Assembly: GCA_022449455.1 (NCBI GenBank)
Contig: JAKUPL010000026.1
Span: forward strand, 1-61,817
Direction: 5' to 3'
DNA length: 61,817 nucleotides
Source of the DNA: Alcanivorax sp.
Lineage (GTDB): Bacteria; Pseudomonadota; Gammaproteobacteria; Pseudomonadales; Alcanivoracaceae
This document shows, piece by piece, positions 16,051 to 26,765 of this stretch. Each line of letters starts with the position of its first letter. The first letter of the stretch is position 1. The position numbers were made by a program, and so were the translations under genes. The notes beneath the pieces were generated by a model that was given only the letters and a program-made list of their open reading frames with translations, did not search any database and was not told where the DNA came from.

Positions 16051-16350
16051 ATGAGTGTGGAGTCCATGAATCAGCACGACGATTTTCATCTTTGGAAAAC
16101 CGACCTGTTGGGCGCGCTGCTGCTCTACGGCGGTTTCGCGTTTGCCCTGGTGCCGGCGTTTCTGCACCGCTCCTTTCCGTTGGGAATGCTGATCGGCACG
16201 GTGCTGGTGGGCAGCTTTTTCCTGCGCAACGTCAAGGATCACTTCGGCTTCTTCCAGTTGCCGAAGTACGCCGTGGTGATCAATTGCTATGTGGGTGGCC
16301 TGATCATTTCGGCGATCTGGTACGGCCTGTCACAGGGGATGCTGAACTAG
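16051..16350 (+). CDS. Small three-TM membrane protein, unknown
   Basis: 99-aa hydrophobic protein with TM segments about 18-38, 44-60 and 75-93. I do not recognise a family. It is divergent from the TetR gene, so its promoter region includes the TAGACCAGTCTG operator and it may belong to the same regulon. ATG 16066 is an alternative start. Its 3' end overlaps the convergent flavoprotein reading by 21 nt. Confidence 0.6.
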   Translation: MSVESMNQHDDFHLWKTDLLGALLLYGGFAFALVPAFLHRSFPLGMLIGTVLVGSFFLRNVKDHFGFFQLPKYAVVINCYVGGLIISAIWYGLSQGMLN

Positions 16351-17968
16351 CGGCGTCTCGATCATGGAGCGGCCCACGGCGGCGCCGATCTTCGCGCAGG
16401 CCTCGATGCCCTGCACGAACGGGCGGTGGTGCATCAGAAACGGCAACGCCGCCAGCGCGATGCGGTGGCCGCCGATGGCCGGTACCCGCAGGCTGTAATC
16501 CTCCGCCAGGGGTGGCAGCGGGCCGCCGTGGTCGAGCAGTTGCCGCCGCAGGCCGGGCAGCGGCAGCTCGGTCAGGTCCTTCGGCTTCTGACCGCGGGCG
16601 TTGATCACCACGGCGAAGCGGTATTCACCCTGGTCGGTGTACAGCCGGGTGTGTTCCTCGCCCACCTCCATCCGGTAGTCCGGGCCCAGGGCCCGCAGGT
16701 CGAGCACGCCGGCGGCGCGCAGCGCCAGCAGACGGCGGATCGACTCCGGCGGCACCGCCGCGTAGTTGTCCACGAAGACCTTGCGCAGGCCGGCGTCGAA
16801 CCGCTGACGGTCCGCTTCCGTCAAATGGGGCGCGATGGGCTCCATCACTTCATGCAACCGCAACAGCGCGTAGCGCCAGGGCACCGTGTGCCGGGCCCGT
16901 TTGTTGCGTTCCACTTCCTCCAGATTGTGGCGTGCCCAGTGGAACGGATTGCGCCGTGCCCGCTCCGCGAAATACGCGCCCGCGAAGGTGTCCGCGTTCT
17001 GTTGGTCCAGCCGCAGGCGCGCGCTCCAGGCCGGGTCCTGCCGTTGCAGTTCCTGGACCATCAGGTCGAAAGCCCGGTCCAGCAGCCCCTCGGCGCCGGC
17101 CTCGATCTCCCGGTCAAGGCGGGCCTCGGAGACCACCCGCAGGGGCTCATGGGGGATCGGGCAGTAGAAATCCGCTTCCGGCAACAAACCGTTCCGTGAC
17201 ATCAGCGTGATGCGCAGGCCTTCGCTGCCGGCGTTCAGCCGGAAACGCAGGCTGTGCTCCGGGTGGTCTGGCTGTTCCTCGAAGTGGCCGTGCTGCACCG
17301 CCACCGCCAGGGCCGCGTCGATGCCACTGAGCGACGTGCCCAGCACCCCCCACCTCGGCGGCGGGCAGGTCGGCGTCGATCAGGCCGGTCCAGGGGCTGG
17401 GGAAATAGGCGCGGTTGCCGGACGCCGGCGAGGGCCACACATGGCCGGTGGCGATCACCGCGCGATCAAACGCCAGGGGCGCCCCGTGGCGATCGGTCCA
17501 CAGACGCAGTCCGTCGGTCTCGGCGGCCAGATCCACCACCCGGCACCCTTCCTCCAAAGTGATGCGGTGGCCACGCTGGCGGCCGGCGCGCACCAGCGCC
17601 AGGCACTGGTCGCGGAAGTAATGCCCGAGCAGCACCCGGGGCAGAAACTGCCGCTCATGGAGACCGGCCTTGTCCACGCCATGGTCGGCGAGAAAACCGG
17701 AGGATTGCGCGCGCAGCCACTCAAGATAACTTTGCGTCAGCGGCGGGATTTCAATACTGGCGATATTGGCGAGCATGGCCCGGTGGTTGGCGTGCTCGTC
17801 GTAGGGCATGCCCACGCCGGCCTGGTCGCCTTCTTCGAACAGGGTGATGCAAAGAGGGGCCTCGCCGTGGATCAGCGTTGCCAGGGTATAGAGGCTGGTG
17901 GGTCCCGCGCCAATCAGGGCGATGCGCCGCATGAGTTCCGTCTCGCTGACCATCGGGTGAACGAGCAT
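16330..17968 (-). pseudogene. FAD/NAD(P)-binding protein split by a frameshift
   Basis: Two overlapping frames together encode one protein. The first (17968 to about 17346) has the Rossmann motif IALIGAGPTSLYTLATLI and ends its meaningful sequence in DADLPAAEVG. The second (about 17346 to 16330) resumes with VLGTSLSGIDAALAVAVQHG and continues to the C terminus. Removing one base from the six-C run at 17346-17351 joins them into a single 545-aa frame. It looks like a NAD_binding_9-type flavoprotein of unknown substrate. Cause could be real decay, slippage at the homopolymer, or a sequencing error. MRRIALIGAG at 17932 is an alternative start. Confidence 0.75.
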
Positions 17969-18073
17969 GGGCGCGCCGGCCGGGGGCTGTCCAGACGGTT
18001 ACCAAGGATTTTACCTTCCCCGGGCCCCGTTGCTCGGGCCGGCATTTACGTCAAGCAACAGCCACTGACAAAA

Positions 18074-18094
18074 GCTATCACTTTCGTTGATAGC
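18074..18094. promoter_or_regulatory. Dyad in the katG promoter region
   Basis: GCTATCA-N7-TGATAGC is a perfect 7-7-7 inverted repeat about 86 nt upstream of katG, with another GATAG at 18107-18111. The half sites resemble OxyR CTAT/ATAG elements, but the spacing is not the canonical OxyR pattern, so the regulator is uncertain. Confidence 0.5.
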
Positions 18095-18134
18095 CTGTAT
18101 TGGATCGATAGGGATCAAGGGGTTCTTATTGTAG

Positions 18135-20348
<2,214 letters not shown>

Positions 20349-20377
20349 TCCATCCCCGGCGAGTTGACAGACCCGGG

Positions 20378-20403
20378 AAAGCGCGGCTTCGGCCGCGCTT
20401 TTT
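20378..20403 (+). terminator. Rho-independent terminator of katG
   Basis: AAAGCGCGGC-TTCG-GCCGCGCTTT stem with a stable TTCG loop, followed by T residues, 30 nt after the katG stop. Confidence 0.9.
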
Positions 20404-20456
20404 AATGTCACCTTCGTGAGTCATTAAAGCCTTTAATGACTCACGAAGGTGACATT
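20404..20456. repeat. 53-bp near-perfect palindrome
   Basis: Arms 20404-20429 and 20431-20456 are exact 26-bp reverse complements around a single C. It sits directly after the katG terminator and before the convergent toxin gene. It is AT-richer than its surroundings and could extrude a cruciform or form a very long RNA hairpin. Confidence 0.9.
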
Positions 20457-20494
20457 GTGCCGCCGCTCCTGGGGCAATGTTATATAGAGCGATG

Positions 20495-20914
20495 TCATGC
20501 CTCCCAGGGGTTAACCAGGGGCACGCCGAGGGGTTCGAAGTCCTTGGTGTTGCGGGTGGCCAGGGTGGCGCCGTGGGTGTGGCAGATAGCAGCGATCTGG
20601 CCGTCGGCCATGCTTACCGGGGTGCCGTTGCGTTCGACGTTGGCGATTTTCTGCGCGTAGTGGCTGGCGGCCAGGGCGTCGAAGGTGAGCAGGCGCCCGC
20701 TGAATTCCTGGTCGAACAGCTCGGCGGCCAGCATCGCCAGGGTGCGTTGCCGGCGGCCGGCGGGCAGCCGCTCGATGCCGTACAGGATTTCCGCCACGGT
20801 GATGCTGGTGGTGGCCACGTTCCCGGCCGGTTGCCGGTCCAGCCAGTGCACCACCATCGGGTTGGGCGCCGGGCGCATCAGCTCGGAGAGCACATTGGTG
20901 TCGAGGGCGATCAT
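20495..20914 (-). CDS. PIN-domain toxin, FitB/VapC type
   Basis: 139-aa PIN-domain RNase. The acidic active-site residues are visible: D5 in MIALDTNVLSELMRP, E42 in TVAEILYGIE, and the third and fourth acids near MADGQIAAICHTHGATLATRNTKDF. NTKDFEPLGVPLVNPW at the end is characteristic of the FitB branch. The start overlaps the antitoxin stop by one base (TGATG). Confidence 0.93.
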   Translation of the reverse strand: MIALDTNVLSELMRPAPNPMVVHWLDRQPAGNVATTSITVAEILYGIERLPAGRRQRTLAMLAAELFDQEFSGRLLTFDALAASHYAQKIANVERNGTPVSMADGQIAAICHTHGATLATRNTKDFEPLGVPLVNPWEA

Positions 20915-21156
20915 CAGTCCAGGTCCGCCGGACGCGGCGGGTCACGGCGCTCGGGCAGCTCCAGTTCCTGGCCGTCGTAGGCGGCGAAGCGGTCGCGGAT
21001 GCGGCTGCCCAGGCCCTGTTCCGGCACCGGCTCGCTGAGGGCCCGGCGCAGGATCCGGCGCACTTCCTCTTCCATGGAATGGCCGTGCCGGGCGGCTTCC
21101 AGCCGCAGGCGCTGTTTCAGGTCGTCATCGAGATTGCGGACGGTCAGGGTGCTCAT
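20914..21156 (-). CDS. FitA-type ribbon-helix-helix antitoxin
   Basis: 80-aa antitoxin. N-terminal STLTVRNLDDDLKQRLRLEAARHGHSMEEEVRRIL is a FitA/CopG-type ribbon-helix-helix that binds operator DNA; the C-terminal part with LGSRIRDRFAAYDGQELELP should block the PIN active site. ATG 21156 is preferred because AGGAG precedes it by seven nt. The palindrome at 21173-21204 is the likely operator. Confidence 0.92.
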   Translation of the reverse strand: MSTLTVRNLDDDLKQRLRLEAARHGHSMEEEVRRILRRALSEPVPEQGLGSRIRDRFAAYDGQELELPERRDPPRPADLD

Positions 21157-21172
21157 CGGCGTTCTCCTCAAT

Positions 21173-21204
21173 GGGTGACAGCAATGCTAGCACTGCTGTC
21201 ACCC
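21173..21204. promoter_or_regulatory. Operator palindrome of the FitAB-type pair
   Basis: Perfect 11-bp arms GGGTGACAGCA and TGCTGTCACCC with a 10-nt spacer, ending 17 nt upstream of the antitoxin start, in the gap after the desaturase gene. Confidence 0.65.
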
Positions 21205-21230
21205 GGAGAAAAGCCACCGCCGGCCGGCCC

Positions 21231-22418
21231 TCAGGCCCGCGCCGGCTCCGGGGGCGTGGTGCCGCCGGGCAGCGCCAGCCGCAGGTTGTTCAGCCAGGTG
21301 GTGCCGAACTGCCGCCACAGGGGCGCGGAGTTGTAGGGCAGGCCGTAGCGGTCCGCCAGGGCTTTCACCCGGGGCGCCACCTCCGAGTAGCGGTTGCTGC
21401 ACAGGTCCGGGAACAGGTGGTGCTCGATCTGATGGCTCAGGTTGCCGGACATCACATGGAACAGCGGGCCGCCGGTGATGTTGGCGGAGCCCAGCAACTG
21501 GCGCAGGTACCACTGACCACGGGATTCCCCTTCGGTCTGCTCCTGGGTGAAGTGATAAACGCCGGCGGGGAAGTGCCCGCAGAAGATGATCACGAACGCC
21601 CAGATATTGCGCATGATGTTGGCCACGAAGTTGGCGCCGGCCACCAGCAGGAACACGGTCAGCGGCGATTCCGGTACCACCAGGGAAATCGGCAGCGCCA
21701 CCAGGGCGGCCAGGCCCGGCCACATGATGTAGTCCTTGCGCACCTGGCCCCACACCTTGCGGCCGATGTGCTTCATCAGCGGCAGGATTTCCTTGGGTTT
21801 TTTCTTGCGCTCGGCCACGTCGATCAGCGCCTGCTCGTGCAGCGCCACGCCTTCCTCGAACAGCAGCATCAGCAGCACGAAGTACACCGGCTGCAGCAGG
21901 TAGGCGGGTTTCCAGGGCTGGTGCGGGGTCACGCGCATGATGCCGTAGCCCACGTCCAGATCCTTCTCCAGCACATTGGTCCAGGTGTGGTGCACCACAT
22001 TGTGGGAGTGCATCCAGCGGTCCGACGGGCTCATGGTGTCCCACTCCCAGGTGTTGGACTGGATCTCCGGGTCCTTCATCCAGTCCCACTGGGCGTGCAG
22101 CACGTTGTGAGCGATTTCCATGTTCTCCAGGATCTTGGCCAGGCCCAGCAGGATCACGCCCAGGGCCATCACGATCAGCGTGGAGGGCCAGCCCGCCAGG
22201 GCGTGGCCCCAGGCGGGCAGCAGGAACAGGCTGGCGTAGATCACCAGCCGGCCCACCAGCGCCATGCTGCGTTGGGTGCGGATCAGCCGCAGGATGTAGA
22301 GCCGGTCCTTTTCGCCCCGGGATTCCAGGGTCTCGTGGTAGATGGCGTCCATCTCGCGACCGAACTCGTCGATCTGTTCGTCGGTGAGGTCCACCGGCAA
22401 GGGTCGTTTCGTGCTCAT
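21231..22418 (-). CDS. Membrane fatty-acid desaturase
   Basis: 395-aa integral di-iron desaturase. The three His clusters are present: HNVLH (about 104-108), HSHNVVHH (about 137-144) and HQIEHH near residue 335, separated by paired TM segments (about 52-95 and 165-300). It inserts a double bond into acyl chains using electrons from the reductase encoded just upstream. AGGAGG precedes ATG 22418, and the gap to the reductase is 26 nt, so the two form an operon. Regiospecificity (delta-9 likely) is inferred from context. Confidence 0.93.
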   Translation of the reverse strand: MSTKRPLPVDLTDEQIDEFGREMDAIYHETLESRGEKDRLYILRLIRTQRSMALVGRLVIYASLFLLPAWGHALAGWPSTLIVMALGVILLGLAKILENMEIAHNVLHAQWDWMKDPEIQSNTWEWDTMSPSDRWMHSHNVVHHTWTNVLEKDLDVGYGIMRVTPHQPWKPAYLLQPVYFVLLMLLFEEGVALHEQALIDVAERKKKPKEILPLMKHIGRKVWGQVRKDYIMWPGLAALVALPISLVVPESPLTVFLLVAGANFVANIMRNIWAFVIIFCGHFPAGVYHFTQEQTEGESRGQWYLRQLLGSANITGGPLFHVMSGNLSHQIEHHLFPDLCSNRYSEVAPRVKALADRYGLPYNSAPLWRQFGTTWLNNLRLALPGGTTPPEPARA

Positions 22419-22444
22419 GTTGCCTCCTATTCTGTTAACAGGCT

Positions 22445-23557
22445 CTAGAGCGCCAGTTCGCAGTCCCCGGCGGCCGCGCACACGCACACCTGCACGATGG
22501 CGCCGGGTTCGTTGATGAAGTCGCCGCTGCGCAGGTCGCGCACGCAGCCGGATGTGAGGGTGGTGTTGCAGGTATGGCAGATGCCCATGCGGCAGCCGTG
22601 GGGCGGGTTGAGCCCGGCGTCCTCGGCCACGCGCAGCAGATTGGTCTCGCCGTCCGCGTCCACGTCCAGGTCGCTGTCGGCGAAGCGCACCCGGCCGCCC
22701 ACGGCGTCGTCGGGAATCGGCGCGAAATCGGCCCGAAAGCGCTCGATGTGCAGCCGCTGGGTGAGCCCGGCGGCTTCCCAGGTACGCTCCAGAGCGGCCA
22801 GCAGTGCCGGCGGGCCGCAGGCGTAGCAGTCGCGCTCGCGCCAGTCCGGGCACAGCCGTTCAAGCTGCGCTTCGGTGAAGTGGTTCTGGTCCTCCGGTGC
22901 CTGGCGGGTGTGCACCTCGTGCAGGTGGTAGTGCGGCTGCGCCTGGTCCAGGCGGCGCAGCTCACGGCCGAAGATGGTGTCGAACTCGTGGGGCGCGTAA
23001 TGGATATGCACCGTGTCCGGCAGGCGCTCCTGGGCGATCAGGCTGCGCACCATGCTCATGGCCGGGGTGATGCCGCTGCCGGCGGTGATGAACAGCGGCT
23101 GCACCGGCGAGGCGTCCGGCAGATAGAACTCGCCCTGGGGCAGCCCCACCGGAATGAAATCGCCCACCTTCAGATTGCGCACGATGTGGTGCGACAGCCG
23201 CCCACCGTCGATCTTCTTGACGGTAATGGTGAAGCAGCCATCGTCGCGCTCCGGCGGCGATGAGATGGTATAAGTGCGGGTGTAGTGGCGGCCGTCCACC
23301 GGAATGCCCACGCGAATATGCTGGCCGGGCCGGTGCAGTCGCCAGTTGGCGCCGGGCTTCAGGGTGACGGTGCGGGCGTCGCGGGTTTCGTCCCACACGT
23401 CCACCACCCGGGCGTGCATGCGGTGGGTGGTCCACAGCGGGTTCACCAGCTCCACGTAGTGGGAGGTGCGCAGCGGAAACGCGAACATGTCGCTGATCGC
23501 GGACAGCCGCGTCAGCCAATGCCTGGGTGCCTTGCCTCGGGGTACCGGGGTGGTCAT
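22445..23557 (-). CDS. Ferredoxin reductase (FAD, NAD, 2Fe-2S) partner of the desaturase
   Basis: 370-aa electron-transfer protein. FAD-binding barrel about 45-150 with HYTRTYTISSPP, NAD domain about 155-270 with FITAGSGITPAMSMVRSL and CYACGPPALL, and a C-terminal plant-type 2Fe-2S domain with CRMGICHTC plus further Cys near the end. It passes electrons from NAD(P)H to the membrane desaturase. First gene of the operon, behind the FabR/DesT-like operator. Confidence 0.93.
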   Translation of the reverse strand: MTTPVPRGKAPRHWLTRLSAISDMFAFPLRTSHYVELVNPLWTTHRMHARVVDVWDETRDARTVTLKPGANWRLHRPGQHIRVGIPVDGRHYTRTYTISSPPERDDGCFTITVKKIDGGRLSHHIVRNLKVGDFIPVGLPQGEFYLPDASPVQPLFITAGSGITPAMSMVRSLIAQERLPDTVHIHYAPHEFDTIFGRELRRLDQAQPHYHLHEVHTRQAPEDQNHFTEAQLERLCPDWRERDCYACGPPALLAALERTWEAAGLTQRLHIERFRADFAPIPDDAVGGRVRFADSDLDVDADGETNLLRVAEDAGLNPPHGCRMGICHTCNTTLTSGCVRDLRSGDFINEPGAIVQVCVCAAAGDCELAL

Positions 23558-23596
23558 GCCGCTCTCCTGTTATTGACTTATAGGTACGGACAAATC

Positions 23597-23616
23597 TTGT
23601 GTACATGTGTTCACAA
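23597..23616. promoter_or_regulatory. FabR/DesT-like operator of the desaturase operon
   Basis: TTGTGTACATGTGTTCACAA pairs at 8 of 10 dyad positions and lies 40 nt upstream of the reductase start. It resembles the GTACA-GTGTT core of FabR/DesT-type sites as I remember them. No fabR/desT-like gene is in this window. Confidence 0.55.
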
Positions 23617-23721
23617 TAACGGCAAGGTCGTCCTTTGGGAAGACGGCAAATTTGTTCAAGGTTGCGCCGGCGCCCATGGCCCCGGCGTGAAGGTCAATGG
23701 ACGCGGGCGGCGTGAGCCGGG

Positions 23722-23771
23722 GCGGCCCCGAGCGAACTGGTGGGGTGCGGCCCCGAGCGCACTGATGGGGT
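23722..23771. repeat. 25-bp tandem duplication
   Basis: Two adjacent 25-bp units (23722-23746, 23747-23771) differ at two positions, just upstream of the deaminase gene. Confidence 0.8.
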
Positions 23772-23814
23772 ATAGTCCCGCCCGTTTCCCTAACGGCCGG
23801 AAGGAGCAATGACC

Positions 23815-24270
23815 ATGGCTGACACTTTGGATTACGCGGCGATGCTGGCAGTGGCCCTGGGCGAGGCTCGCCAGGGGCTGGACGAAGGCGGCATTCCCAT
23901 CGGGGCCGCCCTGTTCGACGCCGACGGCACCCTGCTGGGCGCCGGCCACAACCGGCGCATCCAGGAAGATGACCCCTCGATGCACGCCGAGACCGACGCC
24001 TTCCGCAAGGCCGGCCGCCAGCGCGGCTACGGCGACAAGATCATGGTCACCACCCTGGCGCCGTGCCTGTATTGCAGCGGCCTGGTGCGCCAGTTCCGCA
24101 TCGGCACCGTGGTGGTGGGCGAGTCGGTCAACTTCGCCGGCGGTCTGGACGAGCTGCGCGCCCATGGCGTGCGGGTGATCGAGATGAACTCCCCGGAATG
24201 CCAGACCCTGCTGGCCGATTACATCCAGGCCCACCCGGAGATCTGGAACGAGGACATCGGCGAGGACTGA
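23815..24270 (+). CDS. Cytosine deaminase-like zinc hydrolase
   Basis: 151-aa cytidine/deoxycytidylate deaminase-fold enzyme. Zinc ligands and catalytic Glu are in MHAET and LAPCLYC. The N-terminal [14 protein letters not shown] and the C-terminal ending [11 protein letters not shown] resemble yeast-type cytosine deaminase more than TadA. ATG 23815 is preferred to 23809 because AGGAG then lies eight nt upstream. It could also use other pyrimidine or pterin bases. Confidence 0.88.
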   Translation: MADTLDYAAMLAVALGEARQGLDEGGIPIGAALFDADGTLLGAGHNRRIQEDDPSMHAETDAFRKAGRQRGYGDKIMVTTLAPCLYCSGLVRQFRIGTVVVGESVNFAGGLDELRAHGVRVIEMNSPECQTLLADYIQAHPEIWNEDIGED

Positions 24271-24349
24271 CCGCCGCCGGATCGTCCCGCGGATATGCTA
24301 TGATTTGCGCCCCGGCCCGCCGGGGCCGTCCATCCGCCAGAGAACGCCC

Positions 24350-24688
24350 ATGAGTGATTTGCCTGCCTGCCCCCGGTGCAGCTCCCCCTACACCTACGAA
24401 GACGGCGCCATGTTCGTGTGCCCGGAATGCGCCCATGAATGGAACGCCGCCGACCAGCAGGCCGCCGCCGAGGCGGACCTGATCCGCGACGCCAACGGCA
24501 ATGTACTCAGCGACGGCGACACCGTCACCGTGATCAAGGACCTGAAGGTCAAAGGCTCGTCCTCGGTGGTCAAGGTGGGCACCAAGGTCAAGGGCATCCG
24601 CCTGGTGGGCGGTGACCACGACATTGACTGCCGCATCGACGGCATCGGCGCCATGAAGCTCAAGTCGGAGTTCGTGAAGAAGGTCTGA
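24350..24688 (+). CDS. yjdM: YjdM/PhnA family zinc-ribbon protein
   Basis: 112-aa protein. Zinc ribbon [21 protein letters not shown] at residues 7-27, followed by the PhnA domain with [20 protein letters not shown] and [15 protein letters not shown]. Historically named for the phosphonate operon, but its role is not settled and no phn genes are near. Confidence 0.93.
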   Translation: MSDLPACPRCSSPYTYEDGAMFVCPECAHEWNAADQQAAAEADLIRDANGNVLSDGDTVTVIKDLKVKGSSSVVKVGTKVKGIRLVGGDHDIDCRIDGIGAMKLKSEFVKKV

Positions 24689-24832
24689 CCCCGGGGCCGC
24701 TCGCCATCGGCCCGGCCTTTCGCCATGATAGAGAAGCTTTGCGGCGCTGCCCGTTCCAACCCTGACCGGGACGTTTTAAGGTGCCGGGTCCGGCCCAGCG
24801 CCGTCTTCGTTTCTGCACGGGAGAGAAGTTTC

Positions 24833-25702
24833 ATGTCCGATGACACCTACACGCCGCCGAAGGTCTGGAAATGGGAACCGGGCAAAGGCGGGCGTTTCGC
24901 CAGCATCAACCGCCCCATCGCCGGCCCCACCCACGACAAGGCACTGCCGGTGGGTGAGCACCCGTTGCAGCTCTATTCCCTGGCCACCCCCAACGGCGTC
25001 AAGGTCACGGTGATGTTGGAGGAACTGCTGGCCCTGGGGCACGCCGGCGCCGAGTACGACGCCTGGCTGATCAATATCGGCGAGGGGGATCAGTTCGGCA
25101 GCGGCTTCGTGGAGATCAACCCCAACTCCAAGATTCCGGCGATGATGGACCACAGCGTGGAACCGCCCCGCCGGGTGTTCGAAACCGCCTCCATCGTGCT
25201 CTACCTGGCGGAAAAGTTCGGCGCCCTGATTCCCGACGGCGCGGCCCGTACCGAATGCTTCAACTGGCTGTTCTGGCAGCAGGGCGCGGCGCCCTTCCTG
25301 GGTGGCGGTTTCGGCCACTTTTACGCCTACGCGCCGGAAAAATACCAGTACCCCATCGACCGCTACACCATGGAAGTGAAGCGTCAGCTGGACGTGCTGG
25401 ACCGCCATCTGGGCGAGCACACCTGGCTGGCCGGCGACGAGTATTCCATCGCCGACATCGCCACCTGGCCCTGGTATGGGCAACTGGTGCTGGGCCGGCT
25501 CTACAGCGCCGCCGAGTTCCTGGATGTGACCGCCTACAAGAACGTGCTGCGCTGGGCCGAGGCCATCGACGCGCGCCCGGCGGTGCAGCGCGGTCGCATG
25601 GTCAACCGCACCTTCGGCGAGCCGTCCACGCAATTGCGCGAGCGGCACCACGCGTCCGACTTCGACACCCGCACCCAGGACAAGATCGGCGACGGGGACT
25701 GA
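24833..25702 (+). CDS. yghU: Glutathione S-transferase, YghU type
   Basis: 289-aa nu-class GST with disulfide-bond oxidoreductase activity in known members. The extended N terminus (TYTPPKVWKWEPGKGGRFASINRP) and the thioredoxin-fold core LYSLATPNGVKVTVMLEELLALG with NPNSKIPAM are diagnostic, and the helical domain contains WLAGDEYSIADIATWPW. It is followed seven nt later by an unknown gene. Confidence 0.95.
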   Translation: MSDDTYTPPKVWKWEPGKGGRFASINRPIAGPTHDKALPVGEHPLQLYSLATPNGVKVTVMLEELLALGHAGAEYDAWLINIGEGDQFGSGFVEINPNSKIPAMMDHSVEPPRRVFETASIVLYLAEKFGALIPDGAARTECFNWLFWQQGAAPFLGGGFGHFYAYAPEKYQYPIDRYTMEVKRQLDVLDRHLGEHTWLAGDEYSIADIATWPWYGQLVLGRLYSAAEFLDVTAYKNVLRWAEAIDARPAVQRGRMVNRTFGEPSTQLRERHHASDFDTRTQDKIGDGD

Positions 25703-25709
25703 CGCGCGC

Positions 25710-26225
25710 ATGGATCGCTTTCTGCTGCGTCCGCGCAGCGGCATCAACGAGATTCGCCTGGGCGATTCCCCGGAGGCGGTGCGCGCCGCGGTGGGCCAGG
25801 CGCCGGAGCACTGGCCGGCGCGGCAGCAGTTCGGCATCGACTTTCCGGCCCGTGACCTGTTCTTCGACGGTGCCCTGGTGGTGCATTACGACGAGCACCG
25901 CCGGGCCGAATGGATCGCCGCCGGCGACGGCCTGCCGCTGCGCCACGAAGGCCTGGACCTGTTCCAGGCCGCCGCCGACACGGTGCTGGTGCACCTGATG
26001 CAATTCGGCACCCTGGAAGAAGACGACCAGGAACCGGGCCGCGCCTATGTGTTCCCCTCCCTGCAACTGTCCCTGTGGCGCCCGGATGACCCGCGCGTGT
26101 TGCAGGAAGAGCTGGCCGCCAGCGGCAACGAAAAGGAACGGCGGGCCCTGCGCCAGGCCCTCGCCCGGGCCACCTTTTTTCAGCAGATCGCGGTGTTCTC
26201 CGAAGGCTATTGGGACACCCCCTAG
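25710..26225 (+). CDS. Hypothetical protein
   Basis: 171-aa soluble protein that I do not recognise. The N terminus (RSGINEIRLGDSPEAVRAAVGQ) has the look of small proteins built on an alpha/beta domain whose first helix follows a G-x-S/T turn. No signal peptide or TM. It starts seven nt after yghU without a clear SD, suggesting coupling. Codon use matches its neighbours, so it is probably a real gene. Confidence 0.65.
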   Translation: MDRFLLRPRSGINEIRLGDSPEAVRAAVGQAPEHWPARQQFGIDFPARDLFFDGALVVHYDEHRRAEWIAAGDGLPLRHEGLDLFQAAADTVLVHLMQFGTLEEDDQEPGRAYVFPSLQLSLWRPDDPRVLQEELAASGNEKERRALRQALARATFFQQIAVFSEGYWDTP

Positions 26226-26260
26226 CGCCGCTTTTCAAACCCGGAAAACAGGAGCTCCCC

Positions 26261-26737
26261 TTGGCCATCACCGACACGGACCGCGCCCATCTGGAATACT
26301 GCCTGGACCTGGCGGAGCAGGCCCTGGAAGCCGGCGACCAGCCGTTCGGCTCCCTGTTGGTGGACGAAGACGGCACCGTGCTGCTGGCCGCCCGCAACCG
26401 TGTCGGCGACGGTGACCACACCCAGCACCCGGAATTCGAGATCGCCCGCTGGGCGGCGCAAAACCTGCCGGCGGAACGGCGTGCCCGCGCCACCGTCTAC
26501 ACCTCCGGCGAACACTGCCCCATGTGCGCCGCTGCCCACGCCTGGGTAGGCCTGGGCGCCATCGTCTACGCCAGTTCCGGGGAACAACTGCGTGGCTGGC
26601 GCACGGAAATGGGCCTGCCGCCGTCGCCGGTGGCCGGCCTGTCGATCCCCCAGGTGGCCCCGAACGTGCCGGTCACCGGCCCGGTGCCGGACCTGGCCGA
26701 GCGGGTGCGGCGGCTGCACGAGCGCTGCCACGGGTAG
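26261..26737 (+). CDS. Nucleoside/guanine deaminase-like protein
   Basis: 158-aa deaminase. The zinc motif HPEFEIA replaces the usual HAE, and CPMC supplies the two Cys ligands. I chose TTG 26261 because AGGAG lies six nt upstream and the reading from 26210 would begin inside the preceding gene. It is a second, distinct deaminase 2.4 kb from the cytosine deaminase-like gene. Substrate unknown; guanine or a modified nucleoside is possible. Confidence 0.85.
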   Translation: MAITDTDRAHLEYCLDLAEQALEAGDQPFGSLLVDEDGTVLLAARNRVGDGDHTQHPEFEIARWAAQNLPAERRARATVYTSGEHCPMCAAAHAWVGLGAIVYASSGEQLRGWRTEMGLPPSPVAGLSIPQVAPNVPVTGPVPDLAERVRRLHERCHG

Positions 26738-26765
26738 GCAGGAGCAATGGTTTTCAGCGCGTGGC

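Noticed and set aside
18074-18111. Canonical OxyR tetramer site
   Set aside because: Half sites are present, but the distances between them do not fit the ATAG-N7-CTAT repeat pattern.
26210-26260. Longer deaminase start at 26210
   Set aside because: It overlaps the upstream gene and lacks an SD, whereas TTG 26261 has AGGAG at good spacing.
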